A stretch of 57,755 nucleotides of DNA from Candidatus Aminicenantota bacterium (GCA_013178315.1 JABLWX010000005.1:1-57755); one strand, 5' to 3'; positions 42,894-52,820 are shown, counted from the first letter of the stretch. Translations and numbers: made by a program. Notes: generated by a model from the sequence alone, not told the origin.

Positions 42894-43004
42894 AGGACCG
42901 CCAGGAAGGATTTCCCGAACTTGAGAGAAAGTTGAAGCCAGGGAAATACTTCTTGCTAAAACCTGGAGGATTTATTAATTTTATAGGCTAAAAGGGAATA
43001 GCCG

Positions 43005-44690
43005 ATGGAAAATAAGTTTGACCGCAGGGAATTCCTGAAGCAGGCCACCCGGGCTGCCCTGGGCTCAGCCGGGGTGCTGATGCTGGACGGCTGCCGGAAG
43101 CAGCGCGACCTGGACCTGCTGGTCAGAGGGGCCCTGGTGGTCGACGGCAGCGGCCGGCCGGCCTACCAGGCCGATGTCGGGATCAGGGGTAAATATATTG
43201 TTTCGATCGGAAAACTAAGAAATGGCTCAGCCCGGCGGGTCATCGAGGCCGGGGGCCTGTGCCTGTCGCCCGGTTTTATAGACGTTCATACCCACACCGA
43301 CGTTGAGTTGCTGGTCTGCCCCACGGCCGACAGCCTGGTTCGCCAGGGAATAACCACGGCCATCGGTGGAAATTGCGGGTCCTCCCGCTTTCCCCTGACC
43401 CCGGAGATGCTGGAAACGGAGAACCGGTACCTGGGGGAAGAACTCGGGATTGAGGCTGACTGGACTGACCTGGCCGGATTTTTCCGGCGCCTTCTCCAGA
43501 AGGGAATTGGAATTAACTACGCCACCCTGGTTGGCCAGGGCACGGTCCGGGCAGCCGTCGTTGGCTATGACAACCGAGAGGCCTCGGCCGCAGATCTGTC
43601 GAGAATGAAAGAACTGGTCAGGCAGGCCCTGAAACAGGGGGCCCTGGGAATGTCCACCGGCCTGGAGTATGCTCCTGGAAGCTTTGCCTCCACGGGGGAG
43701 CTCGTAGAACTGGCCCGGGTTCTCCGGGAGTTCAATGGCCTCTATGCTACCCACATGCGCGATGAAGAGGACGGGGTCCTGGAAGCCGTGGACGAGGCCA
43801 TAACCATTGCCAGGCAGGCCGGGGTCGGCCTGGAAATTTCTCATCTCAAGGTCGGTTACCCCCGGAACTGGAACAAGATCGATGAGCTGCTAAGCAAAAT
43901 TGACGCGGCTGTGGCCGGGGGAGTAAGAGTTGCGGCTGACGTCTATCCTTACACCGCCTTTGCCACCGGCCTGAGCATCTTTTTCCCGCTCTGGGTCAGG
44001 GAAGGGAAGAAAGAAGATTTTCTCGGGCGACTGAGAAACAAGGAACTTCAACCCCGGCTGAGGGAAGCGGTCAGCGAGGCCGAAAAGAACGTCGGCACCT
44101 GGGATAAGGTTTTAATCTCTTCTGTCCGGACCGAAAAGAACCGCTGGCTGGAAGGCCTTAACCTGGAACAGGCCTCCAGGCTGCGGGGCCAGGACATTTT
44201 CACTTTCATCCGCGACCTGCTTCTGGACGAGGAAGGCCAGGTGTCCATGGTCTGCTTTGCCATGAGCGAGGACAACCTGAAAAAAATCCTGAGGCATCCG
44301 CTGACCTGCCTCTGCACCGACGGGGAGCTGGCCTCGACCTCCGGCGTTCTTTTCCGGGGAAAGCCACATCCGCGGTACTACGGCAGTTTTCCCCGGGCCG
44401 TTGCCGAGTACGTTCGGAAAGAAAAGTTGCTGCCCCTGGAAGAAATGGTCAGGAAGATGACCTCGGCCCCGGCCGAAAAGTTCGGTCTCAGGCGAAGGGG
44501 CAGAATAAAGGAAGGTTATTTCGCCGACCTCGTCCTTTTTGATTTCGAAAAAATCAGGGACAGGGCCACCTGGTCAGAACCGCATCAGTATCCCGAGGGC
44601 ATTCATTACGTTGTGGTCAACGGCCGGGTGGTGGTAGAAGAAGAACAATTTACCGGAGAGCTGCCCGGGGATATTCTGGGGCCTCAATGA
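43005..44690 (+). CDS. D-aminoacylase / N-acyl-D-amino-acid deacylase
   Basis: 561 residues. An N-terminal twin-arginine-like sequence (DRREFLKQATRAALGSAGVL) ends at LDGC, a possible lipoprotein site. The amidohydrolase body has metal-binding HTH in GFIDVHTHTD, Cys in GGNCGSS, His in THMRDE and EISHLK, and Asp in CTDGEL, as in D-aminoacylase. It hydrolyses N-acyl-D-amino acids outside the cytoplasm. It is followed 21 nt later by an M23 peptidase gene. Confidence 0.88.
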   Translation: MENKFDRREFLKQATRAALGSAGVLMLDGCRKQRDLDLLVRGALVVDGSGRPAYQADVGIRGKYIVSIGKLRNGSARRVIEAGGLCLSPGFIDVHTHTDVELLVCPTADSLVRQGITTAIGGNCGSSRFPLTPEMLETENRYLGEELGIEADWTDLAGFFRRLLQKGIGINYATLVGQGTVRAAVVGYDNREASAADLSRMKELVRQALKQGALGMSTGLEYAPGSFASTGELVELARVLREFNGLYATHMRDEEDGVLEAVDEAITIARQAGVGLEISHLKVGYPRNWNKIDELLSKIDAAVAGGVRVAADVYPYTAFATGLSIFFPLWVREGKKEDFLGRLRNKELQPRLREAVSEAEKNVGTWDKVLISSVRTEKNRWLEGLNLEQASRLRGQDIFTFIRDLLLDEEGQVSMVCFAMSEDNLKKILRHPLTCLCTDGELASTSGVLFRGKPHPRYYGSFPRAVAEYVRKEKLLPLEEMVRKMTSAPAEKFGLRRRGRIKEGYFADLVLFDFEKIRDRATWSEPHQYPEGIHYVVVNGRVVVEEEQFTGELPGDILGPQ

Positions 44691-44711
44691 GCGTAGAGGT
44701 GATGACCGGAA

Positions 44712-45677
44712 ATGATAGCCTTGAATAAATTGCCCGAGGGCGGGCAGGTTAACCCTGCTGGCCGCGAGCCGGGACGACCTGTCCAGGTTCTAATTTTCCT
44801 GGCCGGATTAATTCTGACGGCGTCCTTATCATTCCTGGTAAACCAGGCTGCGGCGGCCGAGAGCCGGAGGGTTGAAGCCGGTACGGGTGATGTTTTCGAG
44901 CTTCGCTACCGGCAGCTCCAGCCTGGTGAGCTGTTGCTTGTTATCTGGACCAGTACAGTCTCGGACTATGCCGGGATTTTCTTCGGCGAAAGCAGCCAGT
45001 GGTTGAAGAAAGGTAACTCCGGGCCTCAGTTCCTGGTGCTGGGCCTGGATGTGATGCTCAAGCCCGGGGAGCGGCTCCTGGAGCTTGAGCTGTGGTCGGG
45101 CGGTCGGCTGGCGGAAAAGCTGACCGTGAACCTGGATGTGGCCGGCCGGGATTTTCCCAGGAAAAAATTGACCGTGGACCAGAAGTATGTCACCCCGCCC
45201 CGGGAAGTCCTGGCCAGGATCAAGAGGGAATCGGAGCTGCTGGCCCTGGTTTATAGCTCCAGCAGCCCGGACTGGCTGGCCGAAGGCCCGTTCGTGCTGC
45301 CCTGCGAGGGAAATCTCTATCCAAACTTCGGGCAGCAGAGAATCTATAACAACGTCCCTCGCTCGGTGCATGCCGGGGTGGACATCGCCGTGCCGGCCGG
45401 TCATCCCGTCGCCGCCACCAATTCCGGACGGGTGGTCCTGGCTTCAGACCTCTATTATTCTGGAAAAACTGTAATTATCGATCACGGCCTGGGGCTTTTC
45501 AGCAGCTATTCCCATCTTTCCAAATTGCTGGTCAAGAGGGGAGAGGTGGTTAAAACCGGGCAGGTGGTGGGCCTGGCCGGCTCTACCGGTCTGTCCACCG
45601 GGCCCCATCTGCACTGGGCGGTCAGGGTTTACGAGGCCAGGATTGACCCCCTGTCTCTTCTGGAATTAGGGTTTTAA
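44712..45677 (+). CDS. M23 (LytM-like) peptidase
   Basis: 321 residues. One N-terminal membrane anchor (about 20-45), a beta-rich middle part, and an M23 domain at about 200-315 with zinc ligands H220 and D224 (HAGVDIAV) and the HLH pair at 299-301 (TGPHLHWAV). It cuts peptidoglycan cross-links or similar peptides in the envelope. Co-located with the D-aminoacylase gene, which can take D-amino-acid products. Confidence 0.88.
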   Translation: MIALNKLPEGGQVNPAGREPGRPVQVLIFLAGLILTASLSFLVNQAAAAESRRVEAGTGDVFELRYRQLQPGELLLVIWTSTVSDYAGIFFGESSQWLKKGNSGPQFLVLGLDVMLKPGERLLELELWSGGRLAEKLTVNLDVAGRDFPRKKLTVDQKYVTPPREVLARIKRESELLALVYSSSSPDWLAEGPFVLPCEGNLYPNFGQQRIYNNVPRSVHAGVDIAVPAGHPVAATNSGRVVLASDLYYSGKTVIIDHGLGLFSSYSHLSKLLVKRGEVVKTGQVVGLAGSTGLSTGPHLHWAVRVYEARIDPLSLLELGF

Positions 45678-46021
45678 GCCCGCCTTCTAAGACCTGCAAC
45701 GGATTGAAATCTCTCGACTGTGCGGATCTATAAACTATAAAGATGAATTTTTTTTATTATCGTTAAGCCCCGGAATTTAATTTGCGATTAAAAGGTTGAG
45801 ATTCATGTAAAGGTCAGGGGGGCAACTTTTATCAGTTTATGATCCCTCTTGTTAAAAATGCGAAGCCCGAGCCGGTCACAGTTTAAGCGGAGCCTAACCT
45901 TTTTTACCCGGATATCTTAAGGAATCCGGAGGAAACCACAGTCCACCAACCTCGCCCGGACTTATCTATTTATTTTTTTCTGAGCCTGCTCCAGGCTCGA
46001 GCCAATATCAACGGCGTTGGC
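45678..46021. other. 344-nt intergenic region
   Basis: AT-rich for this genome, between an M23 gene (plus) and an S9 peptidase gene (minus, ending here). I see no ORF with a ribosome site, no tRNA fold and no riboswitch. The only structure is a 7-bp hairpin at 45982-45998 without a following T-run. Confidence 0.6.
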
Positions 46022-48067
46022 TTATTTTTTTAGGTAAGTTGCCAGCCAGTCCAGAACCGTCTTCCACCACAACCGGGCGTTGAGCGGTTTCTGGATGAAA
46101 TGGTCTTCGTCCGGGAAGTAAAGCAACCGGCTGGGCACCCCCATCCGCTGCAACGAGGTAAAAAATTGCAAGCCCTGCTCCAGCGGCACCCGGAAGTCGT
46201 TGGCGCTGTGGATAACCAGGGTCGGGGTCTTGAAATTCTGGACGTAGTAGCTTGGAGAAAATTTCTGGTACATTTCCGGGTTGGTCCAGGGTGTGCCCCG
46301 GTACTCCCATTCCGGGAACCAGAGTTCCTCGGTGGCCCCGTACTCGGAGCGCAGGTCGAATACCCCGGAGTGGCTGATGAGGCAGTCGAAAATGTCGGTC
46401 TGGCCGGCAATCCAGTCAATCATGTAGCCGCCGTAGGAGGCCCCGGCCGCTCCCAGCCTGTCCCTGTCTATGAACGGGTAAGCGCCGTGGAGATAACCCA
46501 CGGCTTTGATGAGGTCACGGTAAGGCTTGCCACCCCAGTCACCGCTGATGGAATCGGTAAAGGCCTGGCCGTAACCGGTGCTGCCGTGGAAATTGACCAT
46601 GGCCACGACATAGCCGGGGGCGGCGAACATCTGGGCATTCCAGCGGTAATGAAAGTTGTCCTGCCAGGCTCCCTGGGGACCGCCATGAATCAACATCACC
46701 AGCGGGTATTTCTTATTCGGGTCAAAGAAGGGTGGCTTGAGCAACAGGCCGTGAACCCGATCGCCCTCCGATTCGAACCAGAAATCCTCGGCGGCGTTCA
46801 TCTCCAGCCCGGCCAGCAGCCCGGCATTGACGTCCGTGAGCTGTTTTAATTTCTTGCTGGCCAGGTCAATAGAATAGACATCGTTGGGATGATTGATGGT
46901 CTGTTTAAGGGCGTAGATGGTCCGGCCGTCTGGAGAAACCCGCAGGGCGCTCAGGTAATGGCCTTCCAGGATTTTCTCGATTTTGCCGCCGGCGAGGGCC
47001 ACTTTGAACAACGCGGTCCGGGCCTTCTCTTCGCACAGGAAATAGATGGCTTTGCTGTCCGGAGCCCAGAGGAATTCGCTCAGGGAATAATCAATTTTTT
47101 CCGTCAGGTTGGTAAAGGTCTTGTTCTGCCGGTCATATAGAATTAGGTCCAGCTTGTCAGCTTCAAAGCCGGGCCGGGCCATGGCCCGGTAGGCCAGGTA
47201 GCGGCCGTCCGGGGAATACTTGGGGTCGATATCGTTGGCCCGGCTGGTGGTCAGCTTTTCCAGTTTATTTCCTTCCGGCGCGGCCAGGAAAACGTCGTTA
47301 TTGGTGCCCAGGCCGAGCTTAAACTCCGGGTCGATGTTGCGCACCAGGGCGATTTCTTTTTCGTCGGGGGCCAGGCAGAAATCCAGCTCGCCGCCCAGGG
47401 CAACGGGCGGGGTATCGTAATCTCCCGGCGTCAGGTCCAGCGGCTTTCCGCCGTCCAGCGGAAACAAGAAAAGGTGGCTCCTGGTGCCGTCAAACCAGGA
47501 GTTCCAGTGGCGGAAAAGCAGGTGGTCATAGATCCTGGCCTTGACCTTGCTCGCTTCCCGCTCTTCGAATTTCTTCCGGTTGGCTTCAAGGTCCGGACAT
47601 TCCGGGAAAACCGAGCTGGTCACCAGCAGGAACTTTCCCGACCTGGACCAGCTGAAGGAACCAACCCCGCCGGGAAAATCGGTCACCTTCCGGGCCTCGC
47701 CGCCGCCGGCTGGTATCAGCCAGACCTGGGGCGAACCGCCCCGGGTAGAGATGAAGGCCAGGGTCCGGCCGTCGGGCGACCAGCGGGGGAAGAAGTCGGC
47801 CGCCGGGCTGAAAACGAATGGAACCGGTGTCCCGCCGGTGGCCGGCACCAGGTAGATATCGCTGTTGCCGCGGTTGGTTTCCAGGCTCATGGTCGTTACG
47901 ACCAGGGCCAGGTTTTTTCCGTCGGGCGCCAGCTGCGGGTCAGTAACCCTTTTAATCTTTATGAAATCGTCAAAGGTCAGAGCCTTCCTGTTCTGGGCCG
48001 GCGCCGTGGCCAGGCAGAGGCTCAGGCTGATGACCATGATGACCAGGTTTTTTAGTGCCCGTTTCAT
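46022..48067 (-). CDS. S9 family prolyl oligopeptidase-type peptidase
   Basis: 681 residues from ATG 48067 (AGGAGGA upstream); the longer frame includes 14 unlikely residues. A signal peptide (RALKNLVIMVISLSLCLATAPAQ) is followed by a beta-propeller with TolB-like repeats (FFPRWSPDGRTLAF, DPKYSPDGRYLAY) and a C-terminal hydrolase with Ser S544 in GASYGGYM, Asp in HSANDFRVP and His in FPDEDHFI. It cleaves acylated or short peptides outside the cytoplasm. It is divergent from the ABC cluster. Confidence 0.92.
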   Translation of the reverse strand: MKRALKNLVIMVISLSLCLATAPAQNRKALTFDDFIKIKRVTDPQLAPDGKNLALVVTTMSLETNRGNSDIYLVPATGGTPVPFVFSPAADFFPRWSPDGRTLAFISTRGGSPQVWLIPAGGGEARKVTDFPGGVGSFSWSRSGKFLLVTSSVFPECPDLEANRKKFEEREASKVKARIYDHLLFRHWNSWFDGTRSHLFLFPLDGGKPLDLTPGDYDTPPVALGGELDFCLAPDEKEIALVRNIDPEFKLGLGTNNDVFLAAPEGNKLEKLTTSRANDIDPKYSPDGRYLAYRAMARPGFEADKLDLILYDRQNKTFTNLTEKIDYSLSEFLWAPDSKAIYFLCEEKARTALFKVALAGGKIEKILEGHYLSALRVSPDGRTIYALKQTINHPNDVYSIDLASKKLKQLTDVNAGLLAGLEMNAAEDFWFESEGDRVHGLLLKPPFFDPNKKYPLVMLIHGGPQGAWQDNFHYRWNAQMFAAPGYVVAMVNFHGSTGYGQAFTDSISGDWGGKPYRDLIKAVGYLHGAYPFIDRDRLGAAGASYGGYMIDWIAGQTDIFDCLISHSGVFDLRSEYGATEELWFPEWEYRGTPWTNPEMYQKFSPSYYVQNFKTPTLVIHSANDFRVPLEQGLQFFTSLQRMGVPSRLLYFPDEDHFIQKPLNARLWWKTVLDWLATYLKK

Positions 48068-48237
48068 ATCCGTCCTCCTGAAAATTGTCGCTATATTTTT
48101 CCCGAGCATTATAAACTATCAGCTGGCCGCAGGCAAAAGCTGGTCCCGCAGAAAAATTTCAGAATTATTTTGCTGCCGACGGCTTTTTCTGGTAAAAGTG
48201 ATAAAATAAACTAAATTCAATCGAATTTCGTATTAAA

Positions 48238-48270
48238 ATGAAAGACTGGCTAAACCTGGACGGCGGATGA
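48238..48270 (+). CDS. Ten-codon mini-ORF overlapping an ABC gene start
   Basis: ATG at 48238 reads MKDWLNLDGG and stops at TGA 48268-48270, which overlaps the ATG of the ABC gene (48267) as ATGA. The ABC start itself has no good ribosome site. It may act as a translational coupling leader. No protein evidence exists, so it is a low-confidence call. Confidence 0.3.
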   Translation: MKDWLNLDGG

Positions 48271-49178
48271 GCATAGAGCTTCAGAACATCCATTATTCCT
48301 ACGGGAAGGTCAGAGCCCTGAACGGGGTCAGCCTGACTGTCGGGGAAGGGGCCACCGGTCTGCTGGGACCGAACGGGGCCGGAAAGAGCACCCTGATTAA
48401 AATCATGCTTGGCTTTCTAACACCGGCCGAGGGCCAGGGTAAAGTCCTCGGTTACGATGTCAGGAGCGAACAGAAGTTCATCCGGCGCCTGGTGGGCTAC
48501 ATGCCCGAGGACGAATGCTTCATTCCGGGACTGGACGCTGTCACCTTCACCGCGCTGATGGGCGAGCTGTCCGGCCTGCCGCGCCAGGAAGCCATGAAAC
48601 GGGCCCACGAAGTGCTGTTCTACGTCGGGCTGGGCGAGTCGCGCTACCGGCTGGTCGACACCTATTCTTCGGGGATGAAACAGCGGTTGAAACTGGCCCA
48701 GGCCCTGGTTCATGACCCCAAGCTCTTGTTCCTGGACGAGCCCACCTCCAACCTGGACCCGACCGGCCGGCAGGAAATCCTGGAGCTGATCGGGGAGGTC
48801 GCCTCGACCAAGGATATCCGGGTGCTGCTGTCCTCGCACATCCTGGCCGACATCGAGCTCATCTGCGACCGGGTGGTGATCATAAATAAAGGAGAAATTG
48901 CGGCCACCGGGCGCATAGAAGACCTGAAGATGGTCAATTACCAGCTCTATGAGCTCAGGCTTAAAGGAGAGCTAAACGGCTTCCGCCGGGAGCTGGAGGA
49001 GGCGGGTTGCCGGGTGGAAGAGACCGAAGACCGTCTGGTCAAAGTATATACCCCGCCGGGTTTTGACCGCCGGCGGATTTTTCTGAGTGCTGCCAGGAAC
49101 GGGGTCCAGGTCAGGCAGTTCGTCTGCAGCCAGACCTCGCTCGAAGACCTGTTCGCCCAGGTGGTGGGAGTCGACTGA
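48267..49178 (+). CDS. ABC transporter ATPase
   Basis: 303 residues. Walker A GPNGAGKS at 34-41, signature YSSGMKQR at 133-140, Walker B LLFLDEPT at 153-160. The C-terminal extension is of the NatA/CcmA-type used with ABC-2 permeases. The stop overlaps the next permease ATG by one base (TGATG), so the genes are coupled. Substrate unknown. Confidence 0.9.
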   Translation: MSIELQNIHYSYGKVRALNGVSLTVGEGATGLLGPNGAGKSTLIKIMLGFLTPAEGQGKVLGYDVRSEQKFIRRLVGYMPEDECFIPGLDAVTFTALMGELSGLPRQEAMKRAHEVLFYVGLGESRYRLVDTYSSGMKQRLKLAQALVHDPKLLFLDEPTSNLDPTGRQEILELIGEVASTKDIRVLLSSHILADIELICDRVVIINKGEIAATGRIEDLKMVNYQLYELRLKGELNGFRRELEEAGCRVEETEDRLVKVYTPPGFDRRRIFLSAARNGVQVRQFVCSQTSLEDLFAQVVGVD

Positions 49179-50050
49179 TGGCTGAAGTCCGCGAAAAGGG
49201 TTACCATCACTGGGAAGGCCAGCTCCAGGATAAGGGCCGGGCCTTCTGGCCCATCACCAGGACCGGCATCAAGCTGGCCTTCCAGCGCAAGCGCTTCAAG
49301 TTTCTTTTTGCCCTGTCCATGATGCCAGCCATTACCTTTGCCGTGGGCGTCTACATCTCCGAGCGCCTGGAAGATTTCAAGTTCATGGCCCAGGGAGCCG
49401 AGAGGACCCTCCAGGTCAATCCCGGGTTTTTCAGGACCTACCTCAGCCTGGATTTCATATTCTTCATGATTCTGCTGCTGATGGCCCTGGGCGGGGCCGG
49501 TCTCATTGCCGACGATTTCCGACACAAGGCCATCCAGCTGTATTTCGCCCGGCCGCTGACCAGGCTCGATTACCTGCTGGGCAAGGCCGGGGTGGTGATG
49601 TTTTTCGTCGGCCTGCTGACCCTGGTCCCGGCCCTCATCCTGTTTCTGCTGAAGCTTCTGTTCTCGGGTAGCTTCAAGTTCTTCCTGGACTATCCCTGGC
49701 TGCCCCTCTCCATTGTCATCTATTCTGCCTTCCTGATGATCTTCTTCACCTGCTATGTATTGCTGGCCTCTTCCGTCAGCAAGAATCGGAATTATGTCAT
49801 CGCCCTGATTTTTGCCGTCTATTATTTTTCAGAGATTGCCAGGGGAATATTCTACGTCATCTTCCGTTCCCCCTATTCCATCCTCCTGTCAATTCCGGGC
49901 AACCTGCAGCAGGTGGCCGCGGCCGTCTTTCAGGTCAAGCCGGTCCAGGCCGTGCCCTGGTACCTGTCGTTCCTGGTCCTGTCCGTTTTCTGCCTGCTGT
50001 CCATTTTCTTTTTAAGGCGCAAGCTCAGGGGAGTGGAGGTTATCCGGTGA
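49178..50050 (+). CDS. ABC-2 type permease
   Basis: 290 residues with about six to seven membrane helices (about 50-70, 98-115, 145-170, 180-205, 210-235, 262-282). The segment LIADDFRHKAIQLYFARPLTRLDYLLGKAG is characteristic of ABC-2 permeases. The gene overlaps the second ATPase gene by GTGA (4 nt). Confidence 0.85.
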   Translation: MAEVREKGYHHWEGQLQDKGRAFWPITRTGIKLAFQRKRFKFLFALSMMPAITFAVGVYISERLEDFKFMAQGAERTLQVNPGFFRTYLSLDFIFFMILLLMALGGAGLIADDFRHKAIQLYFARPLTRLDYLLGKAGVVMFFVGLLTLVPALILFLLKLLFSGSFKFFLDYPWLPLSIVIYSAFLMIFFTCYVLLASSVSKNRNYVIALIFAVYYFSEIARGIFYVIFRSPYSILLSIPGNLQQVAAAVFQVKPVQAVPWYLSFLVLSVFCLLSIFFLRRKLRGVEVIR

Positions 50051-50973
50051 GCGCGGTCATTGAGGCCAGGAATCTTTCCCGCTGGTACGGAAACGTCCTG
50101 GGCATCAGCGAGATCACCCTGGACATTGAGCCCGGGATAACCGCCCTGCTCGGGCCGAACGGGGCCGGCAAGTCAACCTTCATGAAAATCATAACCGGTC
50201 AGCTGAAGGCCAACATCGGCCAGGTCAGGATCTTCGGTCAGCCCGTCTGGAATAACCGGCACATCTTCCGGCGGCTCGGCTTCTGTCCGGAATCTGACGC
50301 CTTTTACGAAGAACTGGACGGCCTGGAATTCCTGACCGGGCTGCTGTCGCTTTACGGCTACGACCGGAAAGAGTGCCTGGACCGGGCCAACCGGGCCCTG
50401 GAGCTGGTGGAACTTAAAGATGCCAGCCGGAGACCCATCCGGAGTTATAGCCGTGGCATGCGCCAGAGAATCAAGATAGCCCAGACCATCGCCCACGACC
50501 CTGAAATACTGATCCTGGACGAACCGCTCAGCGGGCTGGACCCTCTCGGCAAGCGACGCATCATCAGGCTGATCAAGGAATTCCGGGATGCGGGGAAAAC
50601 GGTAGTGGTCTCCAGCCACGTGCTGCCTGAAGTGGAGGCCCTGACCTCGGAAATCATCCTGATCCATAACGGCAAAATCCTGGCCAGGGGAGATATCCAC
50701 TTCATCCGGGAGCTTTTGGACAGCCATCCCCACATGATCCGGATCAAATCGCCGCAGTACAGGGAACTGGCCAGGCTGCTGGCCCCCGAGGAGTATGTTC
50801 TCAATATCACCTTTGAACCGGAAGCCTCGGCCGTGGTCTTCGAGACTCACCACCGCGACCGCTTCTTCAACCGGTTGAACGAGCTGGTGCTCGACCCGGG
50901 TCTGGACCTGGAAGAAATCACCTCGCCCGACGACAACCTGCAGGCCGTGTTTGACTACCTGGTGGGAAGGTAA
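50047..50973 (+). CDS. ABC transporter ATPase
   Basis: 308 residues, GTG start. Walker A GPNGAGKS at 36-43, signature YSRGMRQR at 134-141, Walker B ILILDEPL at 154-161. It is related to the first ATPase in the cluster. The stop is followed one base later by the second permease ATG. Confidence 0.9.
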   Translation: MSAVIEARNLSRWYGNVLGISEITLDIEPGITALLGPNGAGKSTFMKIITGQLKANIGQVRIFGQPVWNNRHIFRRLGFCPESDAFYEELDGLEFLTGLLSLYGYDRKECLDRANRALELVELKDASRRPIRSYSRGMRQRIKIAQTIAHDPEILILDEPLSGLDPLGKRRIIRLIKEFRDAGKTVVVSSHVLPEVEALTSEIILIHNGKILARGDIHFIRELLDSHPHMIRIKSPQYRELARLLAPEEYVLNITFEPEASAVVFETHHRDRFFNRLNELVLDPGLDLEEITSPDDNLQAVFDYLVGR

Positions 50974-50974
50974 G

Positions 50975-51757
50975 ATGAAAGAAGAAATACTCAGCGTCTT
51001 TTCCTTTTACTTCTTCCTGGGCAGGAAGTCCGGCCGGACCAGGACCTTTTTCCTGCTGAGTTCAATGGCGGTGCTGATGGCCCTGGTCATCAGGGCCTAC
51101 CGGCTGGCCGGCCACTGGACCGAGGACGGGCAGGTCATCTTTCAGAATTTCCTGATGGTCTTTTTCCTGCAGTTCCTAATCGTGCTGCTTGGCCTCTTCT
51201 ACGGGAGCTCCATGGTGGTGGAAGAGCTTGACAACCGAACCCTGCCTTACCTGACCTCCAGGCCGGTGAGGCGGGTGGCCATCATCCTCGGCAAGTACCT
51301 GGCCTACCTGAGCCTGACCACCGTCATGCTGGTCTTTGCCGTTCTCCTGTCCTACCTGATACTCAACCTGGACGCGGAATTCCAGGCGAAGGACCTGCTG
51401 ACCGTCCTGCGCTACTCGGTCATCCTCTGGCTGGGCCTGGCCGCCTATCTTTCCTTTTTCAGTTTTCTCGGAACCTGGTTGAAGAAACCAATACTGGTGG
51501 GACTGGCCTTTGGCTTCGGCTGGGAAAGCGTCATCCAGTATTTCCCGGGGACCACCCAGAAACTGTCGGTGGCCCATTACCTGAAATCCCTTCTTCCCCA
51601 GTATACCAGCAGCAGCGGGAAGCTGGGCTTTCTTTTCATCAGGCTGGAACCGACCAGGCCGGCTCTGGCGATAATCATCCTGGCCGGGATAATCCTGGTT
51701 TTCCTGGTACTGGCCTGCCTGTTTTTTACCTACAAGGAATACCTGTTCGAAGACTGA
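50975..51757 (+). CDS. ABC-2 type permease
   Basis: 260 residues with about six helices. ATG 50975 is one base after the ATPase stop. The block MVVEELDNRTLPYLTSRPVRR is typical of NosY-like permeases. It completes the ATPase-permease-ATPase-permease quartet and is convergent with a lipoprotein gene. Confidence 0.85.
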   Translation: MKEEILSVFSFYFFLGRKSGRTRTFFLLSSMAVLMALVIRAYRLAGHWTEDGQVIFQNFLMVFFLQFLIVLLGLFYGSSMVVEELDNRTLPYLTSRPVRRVAIILGKYLAYLSLTTVMLVFAVLLSYLILNLDAEFQAKDLLTVLRYSVILWLGLAAYLSFFSFLGTWLKKPILVGLAFGFGWESVIQYFPGTTQKLSVAHYLKSLLPQYTSSSGKLGFLFIRLEPTRPALAIIILAGIILVFLVLACLFFTYKEYLFED

Positions 51758-51823
51758 ACCCGGATCGCAGACGGCTCAGCCCGGCTGAAAAATTTTTAGC
51801 CCGAACTCAGGGCCGGGTTTTTT
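51757..51823 (+). terminator. Terminator-like structure after the ABC quartet
   Basis: An inner hairpin TCAGC-CCG-GCTGA (51776-51788) is followed by T5. An outer stem CCCGG (51759-51763) with CCGGG (51813-51817) is followed by T6. It lies in the convergent gap and could end plus-strand transcripts. Confidence 0.5.
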
Positions 51824-52820
51824 CCTTCTGGACCAGACGGTCTCCGACCATTCTCTCCCTTATGATTTTCTTTAACCCGTCAATCAGGTCTTCTTTCAGG
51901 CTCAGGTAGAGTTTGACGTAACGTTCACTGGAGGTGATTTCCAACGAGTTGAGGGCCTGGCCGATTTCCGGGGCCTCGCCACCCAGGCCCAGTCCCAGGG
52001 CCTTTAACCCGCTCAGTGTTTCGGCGATCTTCTGGTGGCTGTCCCTGGAGTCAGCATAGACCTTGATCTCGGCTGTATAACTTGGCTGCCGGTAGTCGGT
52101 GAAAGAAGAAACGTAGCGCACTTTCTCCATCAGCTTGAAGGCAGGGTTGTCACCGCCCTCGGCCTTGAACAGGCCGGCCGGAACGCTCAGCCAGCCAAAG
52201 GTCAGGGAGTTCATGTTTATATCCTTGAGGTAGGGGCGCTTTTCCTTGCTGGCCAGCAGGTTGGGAACTTTGCCTTTATAAACCTCGATGATTTTCTTGA
52301 CCGCTTTTTCCGACCCGATGGCCAGGTTGGAGTCATCCAGGAAAGCCAGGCAACCGACCGCCGATTCTTCGATTTCGATAAAAGGGAAAAAGGGAATTCC
52401 CTCGTGGTATTCCAGGCTGGATTCCTGCTGGCTCTCGGCCGGAATCAACTTTGACCGGTCGTACTTGAGGTTAACCAGGAGAACGGCATTCTCGGCCGGC
52501 TTGGTCATGTCCCCGGCCACGGCCACGGCCACCAGGAAGACGTCCCTGGTCAGGTTGACAAAAGATTCAGCCTTTTTCCGGTAGGCAGCCAGCTCTTTTT
52601 CTTCCTCGATCGTTTTCTGGACGGCCTTGAGGTTCATCAGGCGGTTCCAGTCGGCCACCATGAAGGCCGAGGTATCGGCCGGCAGCAGGGTCAGCATGTC
52701 CTGGCCGCGAGCCTGACCGGCCACGGGAATCTTCGGGGTCGGGGCGCAGCTCAGAAACATTAAGGGGAGTACCAAAGAAAGGGAAAAAACGGCGAATAAC
52801 CTCTTTTTTATCGTGGACAT
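51807..52820 (-). CDS. Lipoprotein of unknown function
   Basis: 337 residues. A signal peptide ends in MFLSC, a lipobox. The rest is soluble, with LLPADTSAFMVADWNRLM near the N-terminus, a pattern resembling DUF3352-type proteins that carry a short repeat with Phe/Asp. No catalytic motif was seen. It is convergent with the ABC cluster and divergent from the M24 peptidase gene. Confidence 0.75.
   Translation of the reverse strand: MSTIKKRLFAVFSLSLVLPLMFLSCAPTPKIPVAGQARGQDMLTLLPADTSAFMVADWNRLMNLKAVQKTIEEEKELAAYRKKAESFVNLTRDVFLVAVAVAGDMTKPAENAVLLVNLKYDRSKLIPAESQQESSLEYHEGIPFFPFIEIEESAVGCLAFLDDSNLAIGSEKAVKKIIEVYKGKVPNLLASKEKRPYLKDINMNSLTFGWLSVPAGLFKAEGGDNPAFKLMEKVRYVSSFTDYRQPSYTAEIKVYADSRDSHQKIAETLSGLKALGLGLGGEAPEIGQALNSLEITSSERYVKLYLSLKEDLIDGLKKIIRERMVGDRLVQKEKTRP

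Noticed and set aside
45982-45998. 7-bp hairpin as terminator
   Set aside because: No T-run follows on either strand; the T-run lies on the wrong side.
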